A stretch of 64,000 nucleotides of DNA, taken from assembly GCF_024586455.1 (NCBI RefSeq), contig NW_026089623.1:7350204-7414203 (forward strand), in the 5' to 3' direction. A program made the position numbers and the translations under genes. Below the pieces are notes generated by a model that was given only the letters and a program-made list of their open reading frames with translations, ran no database searches and was not told where the DNA came from. Source of the DNA: Bactrocera neohumeralis (Eukaryota > Arthropoda > Insecta > Diptera > Tephritidae). Below, piece after piece: positions 23,001-38,000 of the stretch. How positions within the stretch are numbered: the first letter of the stretch is position 1; every line of letters begins with the position of its first letter.

Positions 23001-26000
23001 TTCCGTTGACCTGTTCGTATGGGTTCTTGCGTTGTCTCGTTGAAAAGAGAAATACTTTTGCGGATGACTGTGTATATAGAGTAGCAGATTTGATTCTTAT
23101 ATTTCCTGGTGCTCTGAACTTTTCATTCGGCAAGAAGAGAATGCTAAACGTACTGTCCCAGAATTTGAAAAGGCGCCCGTACCATGAGTAAGCTTCCATA
23201 AAATTGCGCTTTGAAAAATATCGCGACTATTTTCGCCGTCTGCACCATCAAGGTTGAACTAATAGTAACGTTTTTTTGTAAGAGCATTGTTTACTTTGCC
23301 GCAAACGTATTTTAATTTTATTTTATCTTATAATTTTACATGATGCCAGTATTTATTCATATGATTTCGGGCAAAATAGAGGCGAGACCGCATGCCAAAC
23401 TGTTGAAACAGATGCAGAAATTTGGTTCTCACTTTTCACTTTCCGCATTGACGTCGTTTTATTTGATAACTGTCAACAAATTTCTTTTTTCTGTTGAGTG
23501 TTAATAATTTTTTTTTTTGACCAGAATAAGTTCTCTGTTTATTATTTTCTTTGTTATTCAGGTAATTTACACACCACTGTTACTGACATTCAAAAATTCC
23601 AAGCAATGGCGCACTTGCTCAAACACTCACCATTCAAAGCGTTTATAGATCCTTTCTATTTATCGTTAAGTATGCTTTTGCGCGATATTCTCCGATTAGC
23701 AAACACAATTTAATAAAATGAATTTATAACTCTAAATGGCACTGATCGGTAAGAATGTCTTTATAACAATGAAACACGGTTTTCAGAGCATTCCGCTTCT
23801 ACCTATAGCAGTAGGAAAAGTACCGTTAGAAAAATTGTTGTTGTTTTTTATGGAATTGTTAGAGTTACCATAGAGCTTTAAAATACATCATTCGTTTTTG
23901 GAACACATTTTTTCAGTATTTCAGAGAAATATATTGTCTGTATAGCAATGAAACAAAGTTTATGTACAGCTATGGACAGAGACACAATGCTTAATAACGT
24001 TACATTTAAAGGATGTAAACGGATTTATACGGTTTTTGTAAAGATCCCAAATAATTCTTATTTTTTTAAATGAGCAGTAATTCACTCTCATCATTGAAAA
24101 AAAAACAATTTAACATCCTAACGGAAATGATAAATATGTATGTGTATGCGATAAATATCGCTCTCTTACAAGTAACTGTACTGTACATGTTGCTCAACAC
24201 GATATCACCCGAACATAGGTGCGCTACTTCATAGTGAAGACCGTTTTATTACTAGGCGACTTTAAGCGCATCACGATTTTTGGTATTCCTGACTGTTCAA
24301 CGATCGTAGAGGGAAGGAGTCCGCAAAACAGATAAGACGATTCGTCTTTCTGCTCAATGAACGGCGAATACACCAGAATTATGGGCACTTGTAAAGCTCG
24401 ATTGATATTACCATTGCCAGTGGCGATCTGATTAATAGCATAACCTGGTGACCTATGGAAGCTCTCGTTCAGACTATCTGCCCATAATAATCTCGATCGA
24501 GAAACCTTCCGACTTTAATTTCGTAGACACCCGCACCTTCGTTAACTTTAATAAAGCTAACTGGGACATCCTCACAAAATTTACCGATCATCATCGCACT
24601 ACCCATTCCCACGAATGTAACCGTTGGCGAAAGTCAAGGCCACAAGGTGATTGCAGCTGTTGCCGCTTCCTTCATACTTTCAATTTCCTAGCGCGACACC
24701 TTACGCAATGTCGAGCCCTGTGATCTCCGAACAAGCGATCGCCAAATGGAAAATCAACACAAGCTGATATAATGGATCGAGCATATAAAGTGTTATAACC
24801 TCTCCACCGGTGTTAGTAAGCTTTGACCTACTGTCAAGGCCTTGTTTTATCCGAGGAGACATGATGACCGAGTTGAAATTCAGTTCGATGGCTTTGCTTC
24901 CTGTGACTGCGCAAACCATTTTAGCCGGCAGTTCACACTGCACCCTTCGACAGACAAAGCCAAACTCAACGGCTGCGCAAGATGCCAAGAGACTGTACGC
25001 CACTTTCTTTCACCTATTAGGAGGTCCGGAGTGTCATGAACAACGCTAAATCTTCCAAATCCCAGATGGAATAAACATGCTGATGCTAAAAAAACTTAGA
25101 CTCGATCAGAGGACGATCACAGTCAACCACACAACGCTATTCAGGACACTGAACCGGAGATCTTAAAACAATGAGAAGGTGTAGGGTCGACAGCTAACAT
25201 TTGTAATATTTCAACCGGGTAATTCACCTCAAAAAAAAAAAAAAACGGGGGAATTCACTCTGTGAAATACTAACATTGTGTTTAGTTTATTAGAAAGGAA
25301 TATGTAGAATTACAGCTTTGTTAACATAATCAACTAGGGAATATTATTGACCAACCGAAACATGAATAAATTTATGCCATGCGATTTCTATTTGTATTTT
25401 TAATTAATTTATTTAAGGAAGATGAGAAAATGGTTCAATTTATGATTTTTAGCTTTTGCCATCGTCGCTGAAAGACGCTTGTTGTATGAAAATATTTTTG
25501 TTGTAAAATTTACTACTTCTGGGCTTCACCAATTTGGCTGCCATATTGACTTGTGATGCTTATGCTATTTGAGACGATTGTTTTTTTGTAGAACAATGCT
25601 TATATTTTTTGTTGGTGACATGTAAGCAAATGTATTTGTATGTATCCATTGATCAATGCGCGGATATGTATTTTATTGATAATTGATAAAATCACGTTTT
25701 GAATTTCTAAATGCGCACATACGTGCATTCATATGTGCATGTACAAATAATGAGTACATAAGATTAATATAATATTAGTTGTATATATTGTTGTAATACA
25801 TTTAATTTCTATTAACAAGCAGCATAATACAAAATCTTTATTAGGAAATTATATTATGTCAAAGCAAATAAAATTATTAAATGTACAAGTCCAAATTGGC
25901 TATAAATATTACTTTGTATGCAAATTCCAAAAATTTATACCAACAAATATGATTGCAAATAAAACCTATAAAAATCCAATCTATACACACTACATTTTGC

Positions 26001-29000
26001 ACTTCTTAATTTTGTAACACCAAATAGGTAAAAATTATTGAAAAGGTAAGAAAATAACTTTTTTGCCTAATTCTTCGCAAATTATCAATACCACATTTGT
26101 GTAAAAATTAATGGGTTGTCAAAAAAGTCTTGCGGTATTTTTATTGAATTTTTTTTAATTGAAATTGAAATGAATTTTTGATGACTCATGACCGATGACC
26201 GATGCTACGGCTGCTACTATGCCGGTCTCTTTCGACCAATTCAGCGATTTTATGGCAATTTTCGACGACAGGCCTTCCGGAGCGTGGCGCATCTTCGACC
26301 ACCTCTACACCAGAACGAAAACGTTGAAACCATCGTTGTGCGGTGGAAATGGAAACTGTATCGGGTCCATAAACTTCACAAATTTTATTGGCGGCTTCAG
26401 ATGCATTTTTGCCTTTATCGTAGTAGTACTGTAAAATATGTGAATTCCCTACTGGAAGTTTTTCACCACTGTTAGCCGTCCGATCGAGCATGTTACAAAA
26501 TTCGATTTTCTCCTTCTCATTATTTTATATTCTCTGATTGAACAATTCACGCTCCGTCCAGTATTGAAAAGGTGAACTATGATCTACCTGAGCATTCGGC
26601 GCTCATACGTACTGTTTCGAGGTAAAACCTCCAAATTGTGTAGAATTAGACAGGGTGTCTGCAAGGTGGTGTACTCCACGTTACTCTTTAACACTAGAAC
26701 TACCGATGTTAAATATATACCTAGTTTTACCGCACCCGTCAAATTGACAGATTTTTGATTTTGGCTTTTATAGTAACTTTTGAGTTAGTTTCGTATGTGT
26801 CAGTTTTTTTTATGACCTTTTAAATTTTTTCCTTATCTTGATGTTTTTTCGCTTAGTTGTAACATTTTGGCAAAAACGTAGTTTAACATAACTCGCGAAC
26901 CACTATTATCTAGTTTTCCAATCCATTAGACGGTTGTAGCAGCTTTTACACACCATATTTGGTACCCAATTTTCGTTCACTATAACATAAGAAAAAATTT
27001 AAAAGGTCATAAAAAAAACTGACACATACGAACGCCAAACCCTTTGAGGGCTTTACAAGTATAAGTCGCTCTGTTTTTATTGCACAATCGAATTTGGCAA
27101 GATTTGCGTTCATAAGAACTTTTTTATGAGTTTTCTGGAGTACAATCCATTGGCTGTTTTTGTATATATGTACATATATGTATATATATATCGATCGACT
27201 TGGAGTCATCCGTAAACAATAACTTCCAGCCATTATTTGTGTAATTAGATTCCAGTTCAGCAAAGGTTTGTTGAAAGACTTCGTTTGGTGTGTTTTGCTT
27301 GGACAAAAACATAAGCTTGTTCTGTAGTATTTTATCATTGATCAGACAGGGAGGATGTCGAGTGGTGAATTTGCATGTTGCGTTACGTAAAATATTATTT
27401 TCTGCAGCGAAACTTAAGCATCTCGAAATAGCCGATTGTATTCTTGGAATTTTTCTTTTTTTCGTGGCATGGGTGATAGTTGTATTTAGTAATGGGTTGG
27501 TGTTCTCAGCCGTTTTCGCAAGAATTTGAAGCGAAGAATCTATAATTTTATTTTGAATAGTTGGTAAACCAGATTCAGCCATTATCGTTTTTATTGGCGA
27601 GGTTGGAAAGGCCCGGAGACTTCGCCGTATTGCGCAATGCTAAGGTGCATTTAAAAGGTTGATACTGCTTTTGAAGCAATTGCCATAGATGGGGAGCCCA
27701 TAATCTATTTTTGAAGTTAGCAAAGCTCTGACAACATTGACTAGTGTGTTCGGATGAATAAATGAATGCTTAGACGAGAGATATTTAACAATATTTAATC
27801 GTGACATTAACGAGTTTCTGACATATTTACAGTGAGCATTAAAATTATAATTAGAATCAAAAATTAATCCTAGTATTTTCAGCTGTGTTTTACATTCGAT
27901 GTTAGTTTGGTTGTGGGTTAGTGAAATACCGTTGCAATTTTGCTTCCTACATACATGAAAGATATGTGTTTTGTCTAAGGAAAGACTCCAGTGACCAAGT
28001 CTCAATTCTGGTCTTAGTAAATAAGGATTGAGCTAAATTAACGTCAGAGACTTTTGTGTAGATTAGGACATCGTCAGCATAGATCTGGTGCTCAACTCCT
28101 ATGTAATTTTTTATCATCCTACTAATATCATCGAAAGCAATGATAAAAAGGAGGGCTGAAAGAGGTGAGCCTTGCGGCGTACCATTAGAAAGCGGGAGTG
28201 TTGAAGAAAGAAAACCATTTACGTTGACTTTGAGTTTTCTGTTTGTGAGAAAGTTAGTAATAAAACGTATCATATTCTGGCCTATTTTCCATTTTCTAAG
28301 TTGTCGAATAATAATATGGGCTCCAATTTTTTCGAAAGCTCTGTGAAAGTCCAGAGATAGTACGGACACGTGGTTTTTGCTGGACAAAGCGTTAGTAATG
28401 AAGTAGTCAAGTTGGATTAAAGCATCTAACGTGCCTTGACCTTTTTTGTAGGCGACTTGATTCGGTGATATGAACTTGTTTCGCTGAGCATACCACATCA
28501 AGCGGTTAGCCACGATCTTTTCCAAAATTTTGCCCATACATGGAAGGAGGGAAATTGGCCTATAGTTAGCAAGTTCATCGGAGGATTTGTGTGGTTTAAG
28601 TATTGGTATAACACAGGACGTTTTCCAAAATTGGGGGTAGACACCAGTATTGAAAATTTTGTTATAAAGCTTTACCAATCGGAGCTTGAGACTTTTTGGC
28701 ATATGTCTGATAATTGGATAAGAAATTTTATCTTGCCCCGGGGACTTACCCTTAACGGTAGATGCAACGAACTCGAATTCAGACAGTGAAATGCTGGTTT
28801 CTATTTGTTTAGCAGAAAAAGAAAGAGGGGACACGGAGTAGGAAGTATCGGACAGTGTGGTGGTTTTAGAGGTTTGAAACTGTGTGCTGAATGAAATATC
28901 TGAGCTTGTTTCAGAATAGTGGTTTGCAAATAACTCGGAAATATCGGATGGATTGGTTACTAAACCTGTTGGCCCCTTTACGCATTGAATGGCTAGATTT

Positions 29001-32000
29001 CTAGGCACTCCAGAAAGTTTTTTTAAAGCGTTCCATATTAACTTAGGACTAGACGAAGGATTTATTTTGCTTGTGAAATCCTGAAAACATTTACGCTTGG
29101 CCTGTTTTGCGGAACGACGGAAAGGAGCATTGGCTTTCCTGAAAGATATTAAGTTGACTAGTGATCGAGCGCGTTTGTATTCATACCAAGCTGTCTGTTT
29201 TTTTGCCCGCAATTCAGCGATTTCTTTATTCCACCAAGGAACACTCTTTGAACTTGCTTTTGGCTTTGTATGAGGAATGCTAACATTCGCTGCTGAACGG
29301 ATAATTTTTGTTAACCTCGTACTTTCTTGGTTAGGGTTGTCAGATATTGGGGTATTATTGCCATTTATCTCGCAATGTGTCTGAAACTTCTCCCAATCAG
29401 CGTAATCAGTTTTGAATACCTTATTTATTTTGTGGTTTTTAGTTGTTGAACCTAGGTGCAATTTTAGTACAATGGGGAAGTGATCGCTTCCATGCAGGTG
29501 GTCGAGTATACTCCATTCGCACTCTGTGGCAAGTGTGTCGGTGCACATTGTAAGATCTACATGGGAAAAAGTGGAGTGAGTGGAAAAGTCGCGGATCCGT
29601 TATTCAAACATATTAAGTTAGAGGAAAGTAAAGCGTCTTCAATGCATTTGCCCCTCTTGTTGGCTATTGGAGAGCCCCATAGTGGACTTCATGCATTAAA
29701 ATCACCAGCGAAAATTAAAGGAGCAGAAGCTTGGTTGATTAATTGCAGGATGTCTGTACTGGTAAAATGTTCATCTGGTGCAATATAGATAATGGTGATT
29801 TTTTTAACTAAGATAATTTCGATCGACATAGCCAGCAAGTTGGATTGAATGGCATTAATTTTGTGTGGAATATCTCTTCTTATGAGAATCGCAATACCTC
29901 TTTTACCTGTGCTAATATGTGGAAGATTGTGAAACATGCCAATGTACTGCTTAGGAGTAAAAGCCGACAAGTTGAAAGAGATGTGAGTTTCATTTAATAG
30001 TATAATAGCTGGGGCATGATCTTGTATTAATAATTGAAGCTCATTGTAATTATTAGTGTAGCCGTTTAAATTCCATTGCAATAATGGAATCATAAGATCT
30101 ATGTAGGAAAAAAAGAAAAAGGGAAACAGAAGAGAGCTAGAATATCAACTCGTATGAGCAGTCAGTTGAAGCTGAGTGTCACCAATTGAGTACTAGTTCA
30201 AAAGAGAGTAAACGCTAAGCGTATTTATTCAGAGTCAATTTCTATTTGTTCAGTATGTTGAGTAGAGTATTTATTATCGTTGGAATTGCTTGTTGTTGGA
30301 AAGAGACTTTCGTGATTAGGTGGATTAGACTGCACGGTAGTGTTGGTAGTAGTGTTGTTGAAGTCAGTATATTTATTGAGCGAGTTTAAGGAGTTGTTTA
30401 AGTTAGAAATGAGAGAGGCTGTTGTTGGACTGAAAAGTTTGGGATTTAAGAAAGGGGCTTGTTGGGTACAGTTGTCGCTGATATTCTAGGCAAGTCATTG
30501 TCGGCAATTCTACGAGTATTTTTAGATTTTGTGGAATTGTTGATGGCTGAAATTTTTGTTGGTGTGTTGGATACAGAGGATACCTCTTTTGTAGGTTGAA
30601 GCACATGTGCAAAGCTAGCAGTGAGGGAAGGGAGGGAAGTATTTTCTCTATACTTTTTAAGGGCTTCGTGCAAACTGCACTTTTCTAGTGTCTTTATTTT
30701 TAAAATTTCTTTGGTTTGCATATACTTTGGACACGTATAGTCCGAAGAACGATGCTCGCCAGAACAATTCGCACACATAACTCGAATGCAGTCATTATCG
30801 TGTGGAGAAGGGAAATTGCAAATTTCGCATGTTGGGGAACCCTTACAATGTTTTTGCGTATGACCCAATTTTTGGCATGACCTGCAGCGCATTGGATTAG
30901 GCACGTACGGTCGCACAGAGGTCATCCTCCATGCGATGTTTATTTTGTTTGGAAGGGAATAACTGTTGAATGATATTAGCATAACACCAGTGGGCTTTAT
31001 AACACCTTCAACTTTGCGAGTGAACTTATAAACCGCGGAAACTTCGTAAGAACTCAGTCCTTCTATTATTTCGCTTTCAGGCACATCGTTTAAAAACGGT
31101 GCGTAAATGGTGCCTTTGTTACAATTAAGATGTTGATGATAGCTAGCGCTAACAGCGCCAATGTTGAAAAGACATTTCGTTTTTATAAACTTTTCTGCTA
31201 CTTGCTTATTTTTCACTAGCAGTAATAGGCTGCCGTCGCGTAATTCACTAATTTTGTTTATATCTTTGCTCACGGTAAGTAAGGCATTGTAAACACGAAA
31301 ACAGGAAACCTTCGAAAGGGGTGTAGAATTCTCGTCGGATTTAATCACAATATACTTTGGGTCATCACTTTTTATTGGCGGTAAGTCAGGAAAAGCATCT
31401 TGCAGTTTTTGATACGATTTTTTACGTTTTGGTTGGGGACCTTGGGCCTGCGCAGCAAACCTGTTGTCCCCGAACTGGAAGCCCGCCGGGGGCATAGTGG
31501 AAAAATTATAATACACTGATATAAGTATTGGATTATATTTCTCACTTTAAATAAGTATTAATCGCGTTACTTAAGTAAGCAGACCGTAGTGCAAAAAAAA
31601 AGAACACCAAAAGAGAGCTATATGAATAGCTATAAACTCAGAGAAAGATGCTAACTCAACTGCTCAGTACGAGGTTTAGTCGGTGACTGTGTGTTTGAAA
31701 GTTAAAAGAGTTATGTACATTGAAATGGTTAAAAAATTAAAACATAATTAAAACAAAAGTACACCTTAATGCCAATAAAAGAACAAGAAATAAGAAGTTA
31801 TACGAACAACCGTTAGCACGCACAAGAGTACATTTGAAACAAAAAGTGAAAGTGAACAGAACAAACAATATAATAACTGATACAAACCGTTAGATGCGAA
31901 TTGAAAGTAAAACAATATAAAAAATTCAAGTGCTATATACAACTGTTAAGATACGCAATTGTTCGGTTAAAAAAAAGTGAACAAAAGAAATAACATACAT

Positions 32001-35000
32001 ACAGCTGCGAGCAGTGAAATAGGAGTGGGTGTTAGAGTTTTACATATTAGGTTGTCAAAAAAGTCTTGCTGTTAACACGTGTTTGATTGATTGTCGTTTC
32101 TTTTAAGTCGTTCGTGAGTTATAGCGTCGCAAACATGGAGCAAAATAAAGAGAAAATACGGCATATTTTACAGTACTACTACGATAAAGGCAAAAATCAA
32201 GCCGCCAATAAAATTTGTGCAGTTTATGGACCCGATACAGTTTCCATTTCCACCGTCCAACGATGGTTTCAACGTTTTCGTTCTAGTGTAGAGGTGGTCG
32301 AAGACGCGCCACGCTCCGGAAGGCCTGTCGTCGAAAATTGCCATAAAATCGCTGAATTGGTAGAAAGAGACCGACATAGTAGCAGCCGTAGCATCGGTCA
32401 AGAGCTGGGCATGAGTCATCAAAAACTCATTTAAAATTCAATAAAGAATACCGCAAGACTTTTTTGACAACCCATTATTTGTGAGTTATTCAAAATGCCA
32501 AACAATTTTAATATCCATTGAAATACAAAAGTGGATCATATGTATATTCCAGGCTATGTTTATTACTAAAAATATTTTGATTTGAATATGTTCAAGATAT
32601 GTTTATTTACAAATATGTGTTTATGTATGAAAATTAGTGGAAGCAGTAAAATAGGAGTAAAGTATTAAAAATTTTTTTTTTTTTAATTCTGAAGGTTTTT
32701 TGCATGTTTCGTCTATACGAGATCTTAGTACTTGGTAGCATGGCCATGATTTTTGCTGCATTATAACGCTTCTTCATAGAATCTACGAGACTCTGGCATC
32801 TTTCCAGTAGTATGCTCTGCCATGATTTCTGCACTTCGGTCTATAACACCTTGTTGCGTTTCGCGACATTTTTTTTTTTAATTCTTCGCAAAGTCTTTAA
32901 GAATTGTATCTCAAAGACCTGTCTAAAATTTCATGAAGATCGGTTGAGTAGCTCTCGAGATATCTTGACAACTAACAAAAACACAGTTTCGAGTTCGTTT
33001 TAGGACAATATTCTAGAGGTATTGTAGAATTTAATTAGACACAAAAAAAATCGATTTTTTGAAAGCCGTAAACCCATGTATAAATTATAAAAATACGGGA
33101 AGATTTCAGCAATAATCATGGTAAGTTTCAATTTCTTAAACAATCGGGATAAAATCACAAACAACCGATCTTTTCAACACCACACCAGATTCACAGAACA
33201 CAAAATCATAGCACACAATACAATCGTGGCGCGTGTCCACGGTTAAAAAGTTAAAAGTTATACATTATTTCCATCATATGTGACACTCCGCAAAGGAAAA
33301 GACTTTGAGTTGCAAGTATAGTTCCCTATTCTACTCTGGATCCGCCCCTGCATACAACTAGACCTTACAAACAACTTCATAATAACACCAAGTCTTCTCA
33401 TAGAGAACCTGCACTTGAGCGGATTGAACGAAAATAAACAAAATTTGTTACCCTATATGGTCATAAACACGAGATTGAAAAACTAAAATTTATTAGATAC
33501 TGGTGCTGAATTTGGCATAATAAATCCTAGACTTTGTAATCCGGAATGGAGACAACTTTCAATATTAAACTCCTAAACGGAAATGCCTCAAAAAACATAC
33601 AGTACAACGTACCGCTTTTTTAAGATTTTCGGAAAGAAAATCAATTTGTCGATTTTAACGACATTAAAAAAGTCACTGAACAATTACCGAGAATTCTTAT
33701 GAAGAATGCAATGCAATTTCCCGTTTTCTAGTGTTATACAACATAGGATTAGAACTAAGATTTACCAGCCTATTTAAACCAAACTTTATAGTTACCTGGT
33801 TGTGCATCGTGCTGAAGTAGATAAAAAACGGTATTTTCGACGGCAAGTGGCCACTACGAGTTTAATCGTACGCACAAGCAGCTTCCGCGACGTTTCAAAG
33901 GCTCATAAATCATGTTTTAAAATACTACATTAATAAAATATGTGTCTTATACCTGGACGATGTTTTATTTTTTTCTACTATTTCTTTTTTGAACATGTTG
34001 ACTCCATAAGGAAAATTAAAAAAAACAAATTAAGAGAATCAAATTTGAAAGTTCAAGGCGAAAAGTGGCATTTTGCAGGATTTACAACGAAACTTTAACG
34101 AAATTAAACAATTTCTGGGCATTACGGGATATTATCGGAAATTTATACGTGATTATGCAAAGGTAGGCAACCTTCCAGTGGTCCGGTATTTAAAAAACAA
34201 ATTGCGCTGTTAACAATAAAGATGTGAATTTTTAAACTATTTTGAAACATTAAAAAAGTTAATTACAAATGAGCCGGTTTTACAACCATCAGATTTCAAT
34301 AAAAAAATTATACCTACTAACAACTGATGCATCTCAGTTTGCTATCAGTTCTAAGCCAAAGCGGCCATCCAATTTAGCTGACCACGAATTTCGAAATTCG
34401 ACTATAGAAAAATATTTGATTGCTGTAGTTTGGTTAGTAAAACACTTTCGAACCTTTCTGTACGGTCGTAAATTTTTAAGTCAAACCAATCACAAACCTT
34501 TGACGTGGTTAAACAATCTCAAAGAACCTGACATGAAACTGCAAAGGGGAAAATTTTTTCTTAACGAGTACGATTTTGATATTACCTATATAAACGGTAA
34601 AGATAATATAGTAGCCAATAATTTAAGTAGATGCATAAAGAATGAGGACTGCAAAACCGCAATCTTTAACTTTTAACTCCTATAATAACACAATATATTC
34701 AACAACAAAAATGAGGCCCATTGATTTTATAATTAAAAATGATAATTCAGAATTTAACCAAAAAAGACACCATGAGTCAAATCTGTTGGATAATGTAGTA
34801 ATTAAGAGAGAATTTTAAGAAATAAACCTAAAAACAAACAATTAAATAAATATGAACATAAAGGTAACTATGTGGTCGAAACATCAAATAAAAGAAGAAT
34901 AATATTAATAAAACGCAATTATAGTGCATGTACAAATTCCAACCCGAATTAAAAAAAATAAAATTATATTTATGAATGTTTAAAGCGGTTATAAATTAGG

Positions 35001-38000
35001 GAACCTATGAAAAAATTAATTAAATAGTTATGTTAAGAATTTGACGCAAATTTTTTGAGGGTGGAGGTGTTATGTTTAAATATTCCACACATCTTATTAT
35101 CTTATTCTTTACGCTTTACAACACTTAATTCTTAACTCAACACTTATTTCCTCTACCACTCCACCCTCCATTCACTTGTAAAATGTAGCCCATAAGCTTT
35201 TCCAATGTAACCATTTTGTAGTTCAGTTTAAATTCGACATTACATGAATAGTTCATCATAACTTAACTATTTGAAAAATTTCGATCGAAAACTCTTTCCG
35301 TATCGATGTCGGTAAAGCAGTTTACTTATGATAAAGCAGGTTATCGACGGTATCAATGATCAATTAAAAATCTATCTGCAGCTAATTCTTTCTATTTGTC
35401 ACACTTTTTGTTTTAGGAATTTAACTTGTCTATTGATGCATCAATGTGTTCAAACTAATTGTAATTTTACAGAAACGATGCAATTGATAGTTAATTAATA
35501 ATTTTTCATGTTCTTTAACTTGACATTTCTTTCTGTTATAGCACCCAACGCAGGCTACACATTTCATGAACACAATGTTTTTATACTCTTGCAACCAGTT
35601 GCTATAGAGTATTATAGTTTTGTCCGTGAAAGCTGTAACTTGAGTAAAAATTGAAATATCTCGATGAAACTTTGTATGTGGGTTCCTTAGTACAACAAAA
35701 AAATTCGAGTTCGTAGATGCGCGTAACCAGACCACTGCCACGCGCACAAATCGCAATTAACCGAAAACATATAAAGTGCCATAACTAAATACTAAATACA
35801 GGTATAAAACTGTAATTTGGTATAGAGGATCGCCGCTGCAAGGGACACCTGTGGAATTTTTTTTTAAAGTATGCGTGGCCCGCCCTCTAACAAGTTTAAT
35901 GTACATATCTCCGAAACCGCTTAAAGTAGAACAACCAAATTTACTGAGTTCAAATCTTATAAGAACTTTTGCCGACAGTGTGAAAATGAATGAAATCGAA
36001 GGATAATCCCGCGCTCTCACTCTAATAACAACTGTTCAATCCCCCAGGTCCCGAATATTTAAACCCCGGTACCTACATCTGACTTTAGATCGAAAATATG
36101 TGAGTTATCCCAATGAGAATAAGAGATCGCGTTTTACTCATAACAGTGAATCTTTATGCCTTAAATCGATAAATTTTAGCGAAAACTTGACTTTGCCGCT
36201 ATATAACTAATATCAGGATTTTCGAACAACCGGCTGATTTTACTCTATATGATTGGTCTTACACCTTAAAGTATTTCCCTGGCTTTGATTCTTGCAAAGT
36301 GCAAGAGTATAAAATCTTCGGTTGTACCCGACCTTAGCCCTCCCTTACTTGCCATTATTATTTTCATACAAAAGCAATTCCTATAACCGACGTGGGTACC
36401 ATTTTGGTAATATTTCATTCAAATTATCTCTGATAAACGTGTTGTGTACAATTTTATAAATTCTTTTGATTTTTAGTGTTTTGAGCATTTTTTTGAAAGA
36501 ACAATGAGTAAAATGGTCACAGCAAACAATTAATAATAACAAATTGCGCTGATGCCATCTGGTTCGCAGTGACTACGGAAACGGCTGACATTGGTATTTA
36601 TTTACACATATATAAATTATAAATTTTTATGTATGTTGCTTCGAAACTCCGAAACGACTGGACTAATTCCAATGAAATTTTTGAAAGATGGCCCAACGAG
36701 TGTTCTTGTGAAGTTTGGTGGCGATCGGAGAATTACAAAAATTATAAGTAAATATTTTGAATTTTACAGCTGATATGCTATTGCTTTTATTACTCTATAT
36801 CATTTAATTAAATATATTTAAGTAATGAATGATATTGAAGTGTAATGAACGATATTAAAACATATTAAAGTACAATAAAATATATCAGGCCTATTAAAGT
36901 ACATATATCACTAAGCATATTAAAGTTTTACAGGTAAGTAATACTGTCGCGAATGTACTCTATCTGTATAATGTTATTATTCTTCATATATACATATATC
37001 TTATTTTACAGAATCATTGTAATTAATAAAAATGTCACTAAGAAAATCATCCATTGGTAGAATAACGTCCAAGTCTAAGAAAGTAAAGGAAAAAAAGAAC
37101 GTCTGAAACAGCTGAGGAAGCAAGGCACGTTTCCACGAAAATCGTAACAGGATATCTATGAGCAGAATGACAGAAACAGCGTAATCATAGCTTCAGCAAA
37201 AGCGTGACAAAGTATCACTGCGAGCTACCGAGGCATTCAAAAGACGTCATTCACGACCAAAAGGCTCAGTCACGAAGAAAGAATTTAACTTGCGATATTC
37301 AATTACAATAAGCATGATAATTACAAAAATGGTTTGAAGTGCGCTAAAGAATCTTCTGGCAGCTGTTTTAACGGTAAAATCATTTTACCTACAAAAATTC
37401 ATTTAATTATATTTCTGATGAAGCTATGAATTTCAAAAATTTTTTTTTAAATATTCGAAAATATAACTCAAAATAAACTCAAAGAATTTGATAATTCATT
37501 CCAGTTGGATGCCAAGTTCCTCGCCGGTGTTGCGCAATCAGTGCTGAAGTTAAACGGGGAATCGTTTGAGTCTTCTAGCTAAGCCCAGTGGATTTTTATA
37601 GAGCCTATAACGTTTTAGTCATGATTCATAAATAAAGTTTTATTGTATTGAAAAGTTTAAAATAACACAATTATAAATATAAATATAAAAATCATAGTAA
37701 CTATGACCATAGACAAAACTTTTCACGACAGTCGGTTCTATGTAACCGGAACGGTCCCGAATTTTTATCCGGCCAAGGACTTGACGGTCCTCGGTACCAT
37801 GCCTCGAAATCACTTCAGGAATGTTTTCTGCCCCTACAACAACGAAAATTCTTAAATCAATGCGAATAAAGAATTTCGGATATATATACCTTGACGAAAT
37901 AAAGTTTTAGTTTTTTTTTAATTTGCCATAGTTTCATAATAAAAAATATTTACATTTACAATTTATTTATCTTTACCACTCATATGGTGTTGTCATATTC

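Larger units (their letters stand above)
27060..32040 (-). mobile_element. I-clade LINE with Gag-like ORF1, endonuclease, RT and RNase H start
   Basis: Minus-strand element: 5' untranslated DNA (about 32,040-31,517), ORF1 (31,516-30,446), ORF2 in frameshifted pieces (30,093-27,124). The RNase H start FTDDSK at about 27,220 is followed by a TA/CA-rich run (27,150-27,200) and the palindromic element, so the 3' end is lost. CCHC fingers in ORF1 plus RNase H in ORF2 are the hallmark of the I clade. It lies antisense to the host gene. Confidence 0.85.

Noticed and set aside
26688..26757. piggyBac-type end (TTAA then CACTAGAACTACCG)
   Set aside because: No matching second end or transposase; the next sequence is the palindromic element. 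Kept only as a remark.
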